Shown one piece after another: positions 1-9,003 of a stretch of 64,000 nt of DNA; position 1 is the stretch's first letter, and each line of letters starts with the position of its first letter. The translations under genes and the position numbers were made by a program. The DNA is from Rapidithrix thailandica. Its GTDB lineage: Bacteria > Bacteroidota > Bacteroidia > Cytophagales > Flammeovirgaceae. The notes below the pieces were generated by a model. It was not told where the DNA came from. It saw only the letters and a list, made by a program, of their open reading frames with translations, and did no database searches. The stretch is taken from contig NZ_JBDKWZ010000015.1 of the NCBI RefSeq assembly GCF_039710355.1, forward strand, positions 1 to 64,000, given 5' to 3'.

Positions 1-132
1 CTGCTCATCCCTGGAAAAAATCACCAGTCGTCTTACTTCTGGCCACCGTTCCAAAATGGTCTTTGTCAATGCTTTGCCCAAAGAACCAGTTCCCCCAGTA
101 ATTAATATCGATTTGCCGTTTAAACAGTTCAT
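1..132 (-). CDS. Polysaccharide-biosynthesis SDR, UDP-GlcNAc 4,6-dehydratase-like (N-terminal fragment)
   Basis: Only the first 44 codons lie in the window; the gene continues past position 1. The ATG is at 132-130 on the minus strand. The translated start carries the nucleotide-binding loop ITGGTGSLG (residues 11-19), followed by a helix and RRLVIFSRDEQ, the pattern of the extended short-chain dehydrogenases of the PseB/CapD/FlaA1 type. These enzymes act on UDP-GlcNAc to make a 4-keto-6-deoxy sugar (C5 epimerisation in some members). It is 125 nt downstream of the tyrosine-kinase gene on the same strand and fits as the next gene of the exopolysaccharide locus. The fragment is too short to decide between subfamilies. 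Confidence 0.75.
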   Translation of the reverse strand, partial: MNCLNGKSILITGGTGSLGKALTKTILERWPEVRRLVIFSRDEQ

Positions 133-257
133 ACTTTAATTTTTATGCTTACCTTATATAATTTAGTTTCTATCAATCAACTTAATTTGGGCCAATAAAA
201 CTATTTGATTGTATCATTTAAATATGCTTTTGCTTAACTTTAGATTATTTAATCTGA

Positions 258-2627
258 TTAAGAGTTTTTAAACAATTTCTTTATTGTATCTAACAGTTTC
301 TTTTGTCCTGTATCTTCATCATAATAACCAGATGCGTAACCATTATAATACCCTCCATATTTGACATGACTTGTTAAATCGTTAAATATTAAAGCTAGAT
401 TGCAAAACTTCTTAGCTTTATGCGCTTTATCCAAATCTTGCAAAAAATGTACTTTTGAATAACTTTGTCGAATTACATATAAGTTAATATCAATATATTT
501 ATTTAGAGTAAAATAATCAGAAACTAGCCCTACTGGGGGAGCGTCAATAATTATATAGTCATAGACTTCTGTTAATTGATTAATTAGCCCTTCCATTTTA
601 TATGAGTCTAAGAGCTCGGCTGGATTAGGTGGTATTGGACCACTACTTATCATATCCAAATTTTCCACATTTGTTTCTTGAATAATTTCTTCTAGAGAGG
701 CATTATGAATTAAATAATTACTTAAACCTATTTGCTTTGAGACATTAAAATACTCAACTAACATTGGTTTACGTAAATCAGCTCCTATAATAATTGTTTT
801 TTTCCCTGAAAGGGCAATAATCGTACTTAAATTAGATGCACAAAATGTCTTACCTTCCCCACTGATTGTAGAAGTAAATCCAATTACTTTATAGGATTTA
901 TCTGGTGTCATATACTGAAGGTTTAAGCGTAATGCTCTAAATGACTCCGCTAAGATAGATTTAGGAGAGTTAATAATTATAGAAGTGTTATTTTGCTTAT
1001 GTATTATAGAGCCTAGTAAGGGTACGTTCGTATTTTTTTCTATTTGGTCTATCGTTTCAATTTTATCATTGAAATATTCTTTAATAAAAATTATTCCTAT
1101 AGGTATTAATAAGCCTAAAAAGAAGGAAAATACATAAATTTTCTGCTTTTTAGGAGAAATAGGTTCTTGGCTTTTTGGTCGTGCCTTATCTAAAATTTTA
1201 TTGTCAGAGGTATTTGAGGCTTTTGCTATTCCAGCTTCAGCTTTTTTCTCTAAAAGATAATTGTAAAGATTATCACTTAAATTGAATTTTCTTTGGAGCT
1301 GAACAAGGCTTCTTTCCTTTTTAGGAAGCTTATTAATTGTAGATTGAACTGTTACTATTCTTTGTTCAATATTTTTTAAAGCAATTTTAGACGTTTGGAG
1401 TATATTTCTTACATTCTCTACTAATATGCTTTTTGCATTAGAAATTTGTAAGTTTAAGCGTTGTAAAGTGTAATCTTTCTCTGTGACAGAATATGCTAAT
1501 GCGATTTTTTCAGAGTAAAGTTTTTTTAGTTCTAAAATTAGTTCATTTAATAGGGGGTCATTGATTCCCAGGGAAGTTGGAGCAATAATGTTCTTGAGGT
1601 TTATATTCTGTTGTAAATATTTAAGTAAGTAATTGTAGTACTTATCATTTACTTCAAGTACGGCTTTTTCTGTTTCTAGCTTTTCTAATTGACTTAGAGC
1701 ATTTTCAGCCATTAAACTTATATCAATGATTTTCTCTTTTCTCCTAAAAGTTTCTAACTGCTCTTCAATATCTTGTAATGAATCTGTAATTTGTATTAAT
1801 TGTTGATTAATAAAGTCAATAGTGCTACCTGCTATTATATTTTTTTCTTCAACTTCTCTCTTAATATAAACATCACATAGCGAGTTTAAAAAATTTTTCT
1901 CTTTTTCAACGATATGCCCTTCTATACTAAGTTCTAATATGGATGACTCTTTATCAGTTGGAGATATTTTTAATCTTTTACGATAATCTTCTGTTAACTT
2001 ATTTAAGTTATTAACTGTGAAATATAACTCTTCATCTGAATTGATTTTTTCTTTCGACCGAGATATAATAAGAGTATCAGAGTTAATGATAATTGGCGTT
2101 TCAAATGAATATGAAGATAAAAGAGGAAATGACAATTTATTTTTTTCAAAAGGAATAAGTTTAATTTTATCATTATTCGTTAATTCTATAGAAAAAGATA
2201 AATTATCTAAAGAATTATTATCGGTCAATAATGCAATTATATAAGGAGATTTTCTATACATCTCACTTGTTTTGACTGAACCTTTGGCAAAATAACTAAT
2301 TTTAAAGTCAAGCTCTTTAATAGTTCTATGTACTAAAGTAAAAGAAGAAAGAATACCTATTTCATTACTTATATTTCTTTGACTCTTAAAGAGGTCAAGA
2401 CCTTCCAAAAAATCCCCACCCAATCCACTTTTACCTTCGTCTTTTACTAAAATTGTAGCATGTACACTGTAGACAGATTTGGAGTAGCGGTTATAAATAA
2501 ATGCTAAAGTTATAAATAAAGGAATACTAACTGCAAAGTAATACCAGCGGTTAATAATTTTATTGATAATGTCTCTGGTATTGATTGTTTCTTCTGCCTC
2601 AATGATAATTTCTTCCTGCTTATTCAC
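258..2627 (-). CDS. Wzc-like polysaccharide co-polymerase / tyrosine autokinase
   Basis: A 789-residue inner-membrane protein controlling polymer length and export. The N-terminal Wzz-type domain has a membrane helix at about 28-46. A long periplasmic coiled-coil-rich region follows (about 270-460), then a second membrane helix at about 497-516. The cytoplasmic BY-kinase domain shows Walker A SGEGKT (589-594), the A' motif IIIGADLRKP (612-621) and Walker B YIIIDAPP (691-698). The C-terminal tail has a tyrosine cluster (about 757-769, YGGYYNGYASGYY), the usual autophosphorylation site. The start is GTG, 3 nt after the stop of the Wza-like gene, so translation is probably coupled. No other in-frame Met occurs before residue 123. 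The gene is clearly AT-rich, as is common in capsule loci. Confidence 0.93.
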   Translation of the reverse strand: MNKQEEIIIEAEETINTRDIINKIINRWYYFAVSIPLFITLAFIYNRYSKSVYSVHATILVKDEGKSGLGGDFLEGLDLFKSQRNISNEIGILSSFTLVHRTIKELDFKISYFAKGSVKTSEMYRKSPYIIALLTDNNSLDNLSFSIELTNNDKIKLIPFEKNKLSFPLLSSYSFETPIIINSDTLIISRSKEKINSDEELYFTVNNLNKLTEDYRKRLKISPTDKESSILELSIEGHIVEKEKNFLNSLCDVYIKREVEEKNIIAGSTIDFINQQLIQITDSLQDIEEQLETFRRKEKIIDISLMAENALSQLEKLETEKAVLEVNDKYYNYLLKYLQQNINLKNIIAPTSLGINDPLLNELILELKKLYSEKIALAYSVTEKDYTLQRLNLQISNAKSILVENVRNILQTSKIALKNIEQRIVTVQSTINKLPKKERSLVQLQRKFNLSDNLYNYLLEKKAEAGIAKASNTSDNKILDKARPKSQEPISPKKQKIYVFSFFLGLLIPIGIIFIKEYFNDKIETIDQIEKNTNVPLLGSIIHKQNNTSIIINSPKSILAESFRALRLNLQYMTPDKSYKVIGFTSTISGEGKTFCASNLSTIIALSGKKTIIIGADLRKPMLVEYFNVSKQIGLSNYLIHNASLEEIIQETNVENLDMISSGPIPPNPAELLDSYKMEGLINQLTEVYDYIIIDAPPVGLVSDYFTLNKYIDINLYVIRQSYSKVHFLQDLDKAHKAKKFCNLALIFNDLTSHVKYGGYYNGYASGYYDEDTGQKKLLDTIKKLFKNS

Positions 2628-2630
2628 GAC

Positions 2631-3395
2631 TTATTTTACAATTAGGTTAATAGCAACTAAAAGTACTGAAACTGCTGAAAGAATTACACTTGCTGTTCGA
2701 GTGTTGATGTTAAATGCTTTGGCCTTTAATGGTTCTACATATATGACATCATTAGGCTGTAAGTGATAATACTCAGAATAAACAATTTCAGGGTCCTTTA
2801 AATCTAGATATTTGGTATAAGTACCTATTTCTTTTTCTCGGATGATTTTGATTTTTCTATTTGCAAAATCAGTCACATCAGCAGCATTGGCTAATGCCTG
2901 GAATAAAGTGAATTTTTCCTCATAAATATACTGTACTCCTGGTTTATTGACTTCTCCAAGCACAGAGATTTTATAATTTGCAAGTTTTACATTTATTGAG
3001 GCAAACTTCAAGTATTCTCTTAATTGAGGAGCAATTTCCCTTTCTATTTCTTTTGTAGTTTTACCTTGAACACTTATTTCTCCAATGATGGGGAGTTCTA
3101 TTTTTCCAGAGTCACTAACGATGTAACCTTGAGAGAAAAAATAGGCAGGGTTAGGTTGAATACTAGTGAAAGAGGTCTCATCTTGCCTGCGAAAAAACTG
3201 AGAAGTAGTAGTTTCCAGGTTATTCAACTTAATAGAGAGAATATCCCCTGAGCTTATTCTATAAGTGGATATTGAAAGGGAGGGGTATTCTTTACCTGGG
3301 TCATTTTGTAACATTAACAGGTTTTTATGTTTAACACAAGAAGTACATAAAATAATTACCAATACAAAGGGTAGAAAAATTTTGTAATTTTTCAA
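2631..3395 (-). CDS. Wza-like polysaccharide export outer-membrane lipoprotein
   Basis: A 254-residue secreted lipoprotein: a short hydrophobic signal ends in the lipobox-like CTSC, placing the lipidated Cys at residue 20. The polysaccharide-export (Poly_export) domain follows, with the phrase YRISSGDILSIKL. A SLBB-like segment (VLGEVNKPGVQYIYEEKFTL) comes next, and a C-terminal hydrophobic helix (about 235-253) matches the membrane anchor typical of Bacteroidota Wza proteins. The protein should form the outer-membrane channel for the polymer and pair with the kinase encoded 3 nt downstream. The start codon is TTG: there is no upstream ATG before an in-frame stop, and the next Met (residue 28) would remove the signal peptide. 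Confidence 0.92.
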   Translation of the reverse strand: MKNYKIFLPFVLVIILCTSCVKHKNLLMLQNDPGKEYPSLSISTYRISSGDILSIKLNNLETTTSQFFRRQDETSFTSIQPNPAYFFSQGYIVSDSGKIELPIIGEISVQGKTTKEIEREIAPQLREYLKFASINVKLANYKISVLGEVNKPGVQYIYEEKFTLFQALANAADVTDFANRKIKIIREKEIGTYTKYLDLKDPEIVYSEYYHLQPNDVIYVEPLKAKAFNINTRTASVILSAVSVLLVAINLIVK

Positions 3396-3436
3396 GACTG
3401 TTTAGTTTAGTTTTTATATTCTCTTTCTAATATTAA

Positions 3437-4687
3437 TTATAAACGACTGTCTACTTGGGTTTTATCAAGGATAGACTTGACATCAAATATGACGGCACTT
3501 TCTGCTTTATATTTTTCTAAATCTAATTGTAAAAATTCATTATGAGAGACGGCTAATACAATGGCAGAGTAGTTTTTATTGGGCTGATCAATCAACTCAA
3601 TACCATATTCCTCCCTCACTTCTTCTTTGTCTGCCCATGGATCATATACATCTACATTGATATTGAACTGTTGTAGTTCTTCTACGATATCGATTGCTCT
3701 TGAATTTCGAATATCAGGACAGTTTTCCTTAAAAGTAATACCCAACATGAGAACATTGGTACCATGCACACTATGGTTTTTTTTAATTAATAACTTCACC
3801 ACTTTGCTTCCAATAAAGGCTCCCATATTGTCATTGATGCGTCTCCCGCTTAAAATGACTTGAGGGTGGTAACCTAATTCTTCTGCCTTATGGGTTAAGT
3901 AATATGGATCTACTCCAATACAATGCCCTCCTACAAGACCTGGGCGGAAGGGTAAGAAATTCCATTTGGTACCGGCAGCTTGAAGAACTTCTTGAGTATC
4001 AACTCCAATTTTGTCAAAAATTAACGCCAACTCATTTACAAATGCAATGTTGATGTCTCGTTGACAGTTTTCTATAACTTTTGCAGCTTCTGCTACCTTC
4101 AATGATGAGGCTTTATAAGTTCCTGCTACAATGATAGATTTATATAATTGATCTACTCGTTCCGCTATTTCAGGAGTAGAACCTGAAGTTACTTTTTTGA
4201 TTTTGGTAACCGTATGTTCTTTATCCCCTGGATTGATTCTCTCTGGAGAGTATCCACAGAAAAAGTCCTCATTGTATTTTAAACCACTAACTTCTTCTAA
4301 AACCGGAACACAATCTTCTTCAGTTGCCCCTGGATATACAGTAGACTCATAAATCACAATATCACCTTCTTTCAATACTTTTCCTACCGTTTTGGAGGCA
4401 CTGATAAGTGGTGTTAGGTCTGGTCGTTTATTTTTATTAATAGGAGTAGGAACAGTGACAATATATATGTTTGCTTTTGCCAGTTCTTCTAGTTGATTGG
4501 TGAAGCTAAGTTGTGAAGATGATTTTAAATTTTCTGAATCCACTTCCAAAGTCCGGTCCACACCTTTGGATAATTCCTGAATTCTTGTTTCATTTATATC
4601 AAAGCCAATAGTAGGGTATTTTTTACCAAACTCTACTGCAAGTGGTAGTCCTACATAACCCAAGCCGATAATTGCTATAGTATCCAA
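3437..4687 (-). CDS. UDP-N-acetyl-hexosamine 6-dehydrogenase (TviB/WbpA/WbpO type)
   Basis: A 416-residue nucleotide-sugar dehydrogenase that oxidises the C6 hydroxyl of a UDP-HexNAc to a uronic acid with two NAD+. Visible features are the Rossmann loop IGLGYVGLP (7-15), the conserved KVAEAAKVIEN segment (197-207) with Lys and Asn of the active site, and the catalytic Cys256 in GGHCIGVDPYYL. The FRPGLVGGHCIG context and the GVDRTLEV segment favour the TviB/WbpO group over UDP-glucose dehydrogenase. The neighbouring 4-epimerase is the usual partner (as in Vi antigen TviB/TviC), so a GalNAc-uronic-acid precursor is likely. The start is TTG; an in-frame stop lies upstream and the Rossmann strand begins at once. 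Confidence 0.92.
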   Translation of the reverse strand: MDTIAIIGLGYVGLPLAVEFGKKYPTIGFDINETRIQELSKGVDRTLEVDSENLKSSSQLSFTNQLEELAKANIYIVTVPTPINKNKRPDLTPLISASKTVGKVLKEGDIVIYESTVYPGATEEDCVPVLEEVSGLKYNEDFFCGYSPERINPGDKEHTVTKIKKVTSGSTPEIAERVDQLYKSIIVAGTYKASSLKVAEAAKVIENCQRDINIAFVNELALIFDKIGVDTQEVLQAAGTKWNFLPFRPGLVGGHCIGVDPYYLTHKAEELGYHPQVILSGRRINDNMGAFIGSKVVKLLIKKNHSVHGTNVLMLGITFKENCPDIRNSRAIDIVEELQQFNINVDVYDPWADKEEVREEYGIELIDQPNKNYSAIVLAVSHNEFLQLDLEKYKAESAVIFDVKSILDKTQVDSRL

Positions 4688-4885
4688 GGTTAATTGTGAT
4701 TTAAGATTAAAAAAGTATAGTCAATTAAAAAGTGAAATTTATTTTACTGAACTGAAGCGCAATTATATCTGATATCCATAAAATTCACAAAGGACAAAAG
4801 GTTAAATATGTGAAATGTTCATGTAAGTTCTTTAAAAAATTCAACTTATTGAGTGTTATGGATAGTTTCTCCTTTTTACATTTTT

Positions 4886-5878
4886 TTATGAGTGATTTTG
4901 TTTTTGATAATACTTTATAGCAATCCTTAGACCATCTTCAAATGTAAAAGCTGGTTTATAGCCTATAAGTTCTTCAGCTCTTGTAATATCTGCTAAGCTA
5001 TTTCTTACATCTCCTTGTCTTGGAGGATGATGTATTAGTGGAATATCTACATTTAATAAAATGCTGATTTTTTCAACGAGTTGTAATATTGATGTAGACT
5101 TATTATTTCCAATATTTAAGATTGAACCAGGGAGAAGTGGATGTGTGGAAAATAAGGCCTTAATGTTGGCTTGTACCACATTTTCTATAAAAGTAAAATC
5201 TCGAGCCTGCTTACCATCTCCAAATATTTTTGGTGATTGATTTGTCAGAAGGGCTTTGGCAAAAAGTGGGATGACTGCGGAGTAAGCTAAATTAGGGTTT
5301 TGTTTTGGACCAAATACATTGAAGTAACGGAATCCAACAGTTTCGAATCCATAACTTTTATAAAAGACTTCACCATATAATTCTCCAGTATATTTACTAA
5401 CTGCATATGGTGATAAGGGTTTTCCAATATTTTCTTCTTTTTTAGGCAAAGACGGGTGATCCCCATATACTGAAGAGGAAGAGGCGTAAACCATCCTTTT
5501 GATACCTTGTTCTTTTGCAGCATTAAGCATATTAAGAAAACCGGTCACATTTGCTTCATTGGTTGCAATAGGATTAGTTATACTTCTTGGGACAGAACCA
5601 AGGGCTGCTTGATGAGAAACGTAATCAATATCTTTGCAGGCTTTAAGGCATGTTTTATAATCTACAATATCACCTTGTATAAACTCAAAGTTGGGTTTAT
5701 TAAAAAACTCTTTGATATTTTCTTGAAACCCATTAGAAAGGTTGTCCAATACAACAACACGATTTGCCTTGTGTTTTATCAGATACTCGACCAAATTAGA
5801 TCCAATAAACCCTGCACCACCTGTTATTAAAAAGGAGTATTGACTTAATTTTTCTTGGTGATATTGAATGTCAAACAT
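4886..5878 (-). CDS. UDP-N-acetylglucosamine 4-epimerase (WbpP/TviC type)
   Basis: A 330-residue extended SDR. It has the NAD-binding loop GGAGFIG (20-26), the catalytic Ser within ASSSSVYG (132-139), and the Tyr158-x-x-x-Lys162 pair in SPYAVSKY. The segment GSVPRSITNPIATNEANVTG is characteristic of the WbpP/TviC group, which interconvert UDP-GlcNAc and UDP-GalNAc or their uronic acids. It lies 198 nt upstream of the UDP-HexNAc dehydrogenase gene on the same strand, and together they would supply a HexNAc-uronate donor. The start is a clear ATG. The coding region is AT-rich, unlike fcl and gmd just upstream. Confidence 0.9.
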   Translation of the reverse strand: MFDIQYHQEKLSQYSFLITGGAGFIGSNLVEYLIKHKANRVVVLDNLSNGFQENIKEFFNKPNFEFIQGDIVDYKTCLKACKDIDYVSHQAALGSVPRSITNPIATNEANVTGFLNMLNAAKEQGIKRMVYASSSSVYGDHPSLPKKEENIGKPLSPYAVSKYTGELYGEVFYKSYGFETVGFRYFNVFGPKQNPNLAYSAVIPLFAKALLTNQSPKIFGDGKQARDFTFIENVVQANIKALFSTHPLLPGSILNIGNNKSTSILQLVEKISILLNVDIPLIHHPPRQGDVRNSLADITRAEELIGYKPAFTFEDGLRIAIKYYQKQNHS

Positions 5879-6056
5879 GAATACTAGGAATATAAAAGTT
5901 AGCTTATAAATACTAGACGTTAAAAAGGGTGTGGTTTAGTGCTGGTTAAAAAAGCCATTTCAAAATGGAATTCGTCAAACCAGGATAATCAGGTCTCGAA
6001 AACGGGATAAATAAAGAAGGAAATTTCTTAATAATTCTTATTTAGATCCTATAAAT

Positions 6057-6119
6057 CCCGGAAAGTTCCGCTTGCATTATTTTTTCATTTTTTTTACGAT
6101 GTTCTCGAAACTTTCCGGG
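6057..6119. repeat. 11-bp perfect inverted repeat between fcl and the 4-epimerase gene
   Basis: CCCGGAAAGTT (6057-6067) is exactly complementary to AACTTTCCGGG (6109-6119), with a 41-nt T-rich loop. It sits just after the fcl stop on the transcribed minus strand. There is no T-run after the distal arm, so it is not a classical terminator; it resembles the CCTTCCGGG hairpins found elsewhere in this window. It also marks the change from the GC-richer gmd/fcl genes to the AT-rich polysaccharide genes. Confidence 0.5.
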
Positions 6120-6136
6120 GAAACGGAACTGCCCGG

Positions 6137-7075
6137 CTACCGTTCCACAATCCGGCTCCAGTCCACTTGCTCATACACCTGCTGAATTCCTTCGGCCAAC
6201 CCGATGGAAGGATGCCAGCCAAAGCTTTTTAATTTCGACACGTCCATCAGCTTTCGGGGTGTTCCGTCCGGCTTGGAAGTATCAAACCGAAGCTCCCCGG
6301 TATAGCCAACTATTTTTTTGATCATCAATGCCAGTTCTTTGATCGGCAGGTCTTCTCCCGTTCCCACATTCACCAACTCCGGCTCGCTATAATGCTCCAT
6401 CAAAAACAGGCTGGCAGCGGCCAAATCCTCCACATGCAAAAACTCCCGCTTGGGAGAGCCTGTCCCCCATATTTCCACAAAGGCTTTGCCCTCTACTTTG
6501 GCTGTATGGAACTTCCTCAGCAAAGCGGGGAGCACATGGGAATTTTGCAAGTCGTAATTGTCGTTAGGCCCGTACAGGTTGGTGGGCATGGCCGAAATAA
6601 AATCGCAACCGTATTGACTGCGATAGGCCTCACACATCTTGATCCCGGCAATTTTGGCGATGGCATAGGGTTCGTTGGTCGGTTCTAACAAGCCGGTGAG
6701 TAAATATTCTTCTTTCAAGGGCTGAGGCGCCAGTTTGGGATAGATACAAGAAGAACCCAAAAACAACAATTTCTTCACTCCATTCAGATAACTCTGATGA
6801 ATTACATTGTTCTGAATCATCAGGTTGTCATAAAGAAACTCTGCCCGGTAGGTGTTGTTGGCTTGAATGCCACCTACTTTGGCCGCAGCCAAAAACACAT
6901 AATCCGGCTTTTCTTGAGCGAAAAAATCCGTGACGGCTTGTTGCTTGCGCAAGTCCAACTCTTTGGAGGTGCGCAATACCAAATTTTCATATCCCTCCTT
7001 TTGCAACTTCCGGGCAATAGCAGAGCCGACCATCCCCCGGTGGCCGGCAATATAGATCTTTGCGTTTTTTTCCAT
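6137..7075 (-). CDS. fcl: GDP-L-fucose synthase
   Basis: A 312-residue SDR that performs 3,5-epimerisation and 4-reduction of GDP-4-keto-6-deoxymannose to GDP-L-fucose (NADPH). The binding loop is AGHRGMVG (10-17). The family signature LGSSCIYPK (106-114) and Tyr137-x-x-x-Lys141 in EPYAIAK supply the catalytic residues; PTNLYGPNDNYD is also typical. Length is normal for the family. The start codon overlaps the gmd stop (TAATG), so the two genes are translationally coupled. GDP-fucose would feed the exopolysaccharide made by the downstream genes. Confidence 0.97.
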   Translation of the reverse strand: MEKNAKIYIAGHRGMVGSAIARKLQKEGYENLVLRTSKELDLRKQQAVTDFFAQEKPDYVFLAAAKVGGIQANNTYRAEFLYDNLMIQNNVIHQSYLNGVKKLLFLGSSCIYPKLAPQPLKEEYLLTGLLEPTNEPYAIAKIAGIKMCEAYRSQYGCDFISAMPTNLYGPNDNYDLQNSHVLPALLRKFHTAKVEGKAFVEIWGTGSPKREFLHVEDLAAASLFLMEHYSEPELVNVGTGEDLPIKELALMIKKIVGYTGELRFDTSKPDGTPRKLMDVSKLKSFGWHPSIGLAEGIQQVYEQVDWSRIVER

Positions 7076-8187
7076 TACTCGTTGTAGTTCAAAATGGTAT
7101 GTCCTCCTTGTTGCAGGTAGCGGTCTTTCTTAAAGAGCTCCACATCTGCGTTGACCATGTCCTTCACCAAGGCCGGCAAATCGTACTTGGGTTTCCAGCC
7201 GATTTTCTCCTTCAGTTTTGAACAATCCCCAATCAACAGTTCCACCTCGGTAGGCCGGAAATACCTGGGGTCTACCGCAACTACCTCCGTACCGGCTTTC
7301 AATTGGTATTCCGGGTGATTGCATTTGACTACCTTGGCCACTTCTTCGGTACCTTCACCGGAAAATTCCACTTCAATACCCAGCTCCTCAAAACTCATTT
7401 TCACAAAATCACGGATACGGGTGGTTACGCCTGTGGCTACCACATAGTCTTCGGCTTGTTCCTGCTGCATGATCAACCACATCGCCTCCACATAGTCTTT
7501 GGCATGGCCCCAATCCCGCTGGGCATCCAGGTTGCCCAGGTAGATTTTTTCTTGCAAGCCCAAGGCAATCCGGGCCACTCCCCGGGTGATCTTCCGGGTC
7601 ACAAAGGTTTCGCCCCGTAAAGGAGATTCGTGATTAAACAAAATTCCATTGATGGCATACATATTATAGGCTTCCCGGTAGTTGACCGTAATCCAGTAAC
7701 CGTACAGTTTGGCCACCGCATACGGAGAACGGGGGTAAAAAGGCGTTTTCTCCGATTGAGGCACCTCTTGTACCAAGCCGTAGAGTTCGGAGGTGGAAGC
7801 CTGATAGATTTTGGTTTTTTCTGTCAATCCCAGTATCCGGACGGCCTCCAGGATTCGCAGGGTCCCCAAGCCATCCGCATTGGCGGTATATTCCGGACTG
7901 TCAAAACTCACCTGTACATGGGACATGGCCCCCAGGTTATAGATTTCATCCGGTTGTACTTCTTGTACAATACGGATGATATTGGTCGAATCCGTCAGGT
8001 CTCCATAGTGCAAGGTAAACCGAACGTTTTCCTCGTGTGGGTCCTGATAGAGATGATCGATCCTATTGGTATTGAATAAGGAACTTCTTCGTTTGATACC
8101 GTGTACTTCATAGCCCTTTTCCAAGAGTAATTCGGCTAGATAAGCCCCGTCCTGTCCTGTAATTCCAGTGATAAGCGCTTTTTTCAT
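7075..8187 (-). CDS. gmd: GDP-mannose 4,6-dehydratase
   Basis: A 370-residue SDR converting GDP-D-mannose to GDP-4-keto-6-deoxy-D-mannose. It shows the loop GITGQDG (8-14), the active-site stretch ASTSELYG (130-137) with Thr132 and Glu134, and Tyr156-x-x-x-Lys160 in SPYAVAK. The phrases FNHESPLRGETFVTRKI and LGNLDAQRDWGHAKDYV are diagnostic of Gmd. Length is as expected. It is the first gene of the minus-strand run, and its stop overlaps the fcl start by one base. An 11-bp inverted repeat in the upstream spacer lies between it and the divergent DUF4924 gene. Confidence 0.97.
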   Translation of the reverse strand: MKKALITGITGQDGAYLAELLLEKGYEVHGIKRRSSLFNTNRIDHLYQDPHEENVRFTLHYGDLTDSTNIIRIVQEVQPDEIYNLGAMSHVQVSFDSPEYTANADGLGTLRILEAVRILGLTEKTKIYQASTSELYGLVQEVPQSEKTPFYPRSPYAVAKLYGYWITVNYREAYNMYAINGILFNHESPLRGETFVTRKITRGVARIALGLQEKIYLGNLDAQRDWGHAKDYVEAMWLIMQQEQAEDYVVATGVTTRIRDFVKMSFEELGIEVEFSGEGTEEVAKVVKCNHPEYQLKAGTEVVAVDPRYFRPTEVELLIGDCSKLKEKIGWKPKYDLPALVKDMVNADVELFKKDRYLQQGGHTILNYNE

Positions 8188-8325
8188 TGAACTTTAAAAG
8201 TTAAAAAAGTTGATCTTCATAATAGTAACTTAACCGCAAAAATGGGAACTTGAATTTAAAAAAGATAATTTAATAGAGTTTTTATCTACTAGGTTAGTAA
8301 TTTTTAATTCCAAAAATAGAATATT

Positions 8326-8352
8326 TAACATTTTGTAAATCACAAAATGTTA
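8326..8352. promoter_or_regulatory. Operator-like inverted repeat in the gmd / DUF4924 divergent spacer
   Basis: TAACATTTTGT (8326-8336) and ACAAAATGTTA (8342-8352) are perfect 11-bp inverted arms with a 5-bp spacer. The element lies 40 nt before the start of the plus-strand DUF4924 gene and about 140 nt before gmd. Geometry and position fit a dimeric repressor site; the short spacer makes a transcription terminator less likely, and no T-run follows. The binding protein is unknown. Confidence 0.5.
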
Positions 8353-8391
8353 CTTTGTACAATTAATACTTAATAGGATACAATTTTTGCT

Positions 8392-8928
8392 ATGAACCTC
8401 ATTCTTCAAAAGAAAAAAGAAAATATTTCGGAATATTTGATCAAGTTGTACCAAACGGAAGATTTGATCCGTTCGTATGAACTTGATCTGGACAGGATTT
8501 ATGCGAATATCATTGTGCATCTTCCAGTGGAAGAAGAGGAGAAAATGGCTTTGAGGGCTTGGTATAAGGAACTGTTGGAGGAGATGAAGGAAAAAGGTCT
8601 GGAAGTGAAAGGACATGTGGCTGAGATTACCGACTTGCTACTTGCGTTGGAACAGCTGCATTTGGAATTGTATAAGTTGGATAAGAATTATAAGCCGGTC
8701 TATGAAAAGGCGGCAGAGGATATTCAAAAACATATAGATTTATCTGAGGGCTTAATTTCAAACCCTGTAGAAGTTTGTTTGAATACAGTATACGGGTACA
8801 TGTTGTTAAGATTGGACGGGGGAGAGGTAGATGATGAATTAAACACCCGAATTCAGAATTTTGGAGAGGTGCTTTCGTATTTGAGTTACCGCTACAAGAT
8901 TAAACAAACACTGGATTCTGTTAAATAA
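8392..8928 (+). CDS. DUF4924 family protein
   Basis: A 178-residue, almost entirely alpha-helical soluble protein with no signal peptide. The N-terminal pattern EYLIKLYQTEDLIRSYELD, the central AWYKELLEEM and the C-terminal CLNTVYGYMLLRL match my recollection of the Bacteroidota-restricted DUF4924 family in both order and length. No catalytic motif is visible and the function is unknown. It stands alone, divergent from gmd, with its own bidirectional terminator shared with the convergent symporter gene. A 27-bp inverted repeat lies 40 nt upstream of the ATG and may regulate it. Confidence 0.8.
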   Translation: MNLILQKKKENISEYLIKLYQTEDLIRSYELDLDRIYANIIVHLPVEEEEKMALRAWYKELLEEMKEKGLEVKGHVAEITDLLLALEQLHLELYKLDKNYKPVYEKAAEDIQKHIDLSEGLISNPVEVCLNTVYGYMLLRLDGGEVDDELNTRIQNFGEVLSYLSYRYKIKQTLDSVK

Positions 8929-8950
8929 AAAATGTGTATAAATCATAAAA

Positions 8951-8983
8951 AAGCCTGTTTGGAAAACTCTAAACAGGCTTTTC
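8951..8983. terminator. Bidirectional rho-independent terminator
   Basis: AAGCCTGTTT (8951-8960) pairs perfectly with AAACAGGCTT (8971-8980); an A-run precedes and T residues follow, so it can work on both strands. It separates the convergent DUF4924 and symporter genes. Confidence 0.85.
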
Positions 8984-9003
8984 TATGATTGACCAAATTT
9001 TCT

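Noticed and set aside
7630..8079. 149-codon plus-strand frame opposite gmd
   Set aside because: Antisense to conserved Gmd motifs.
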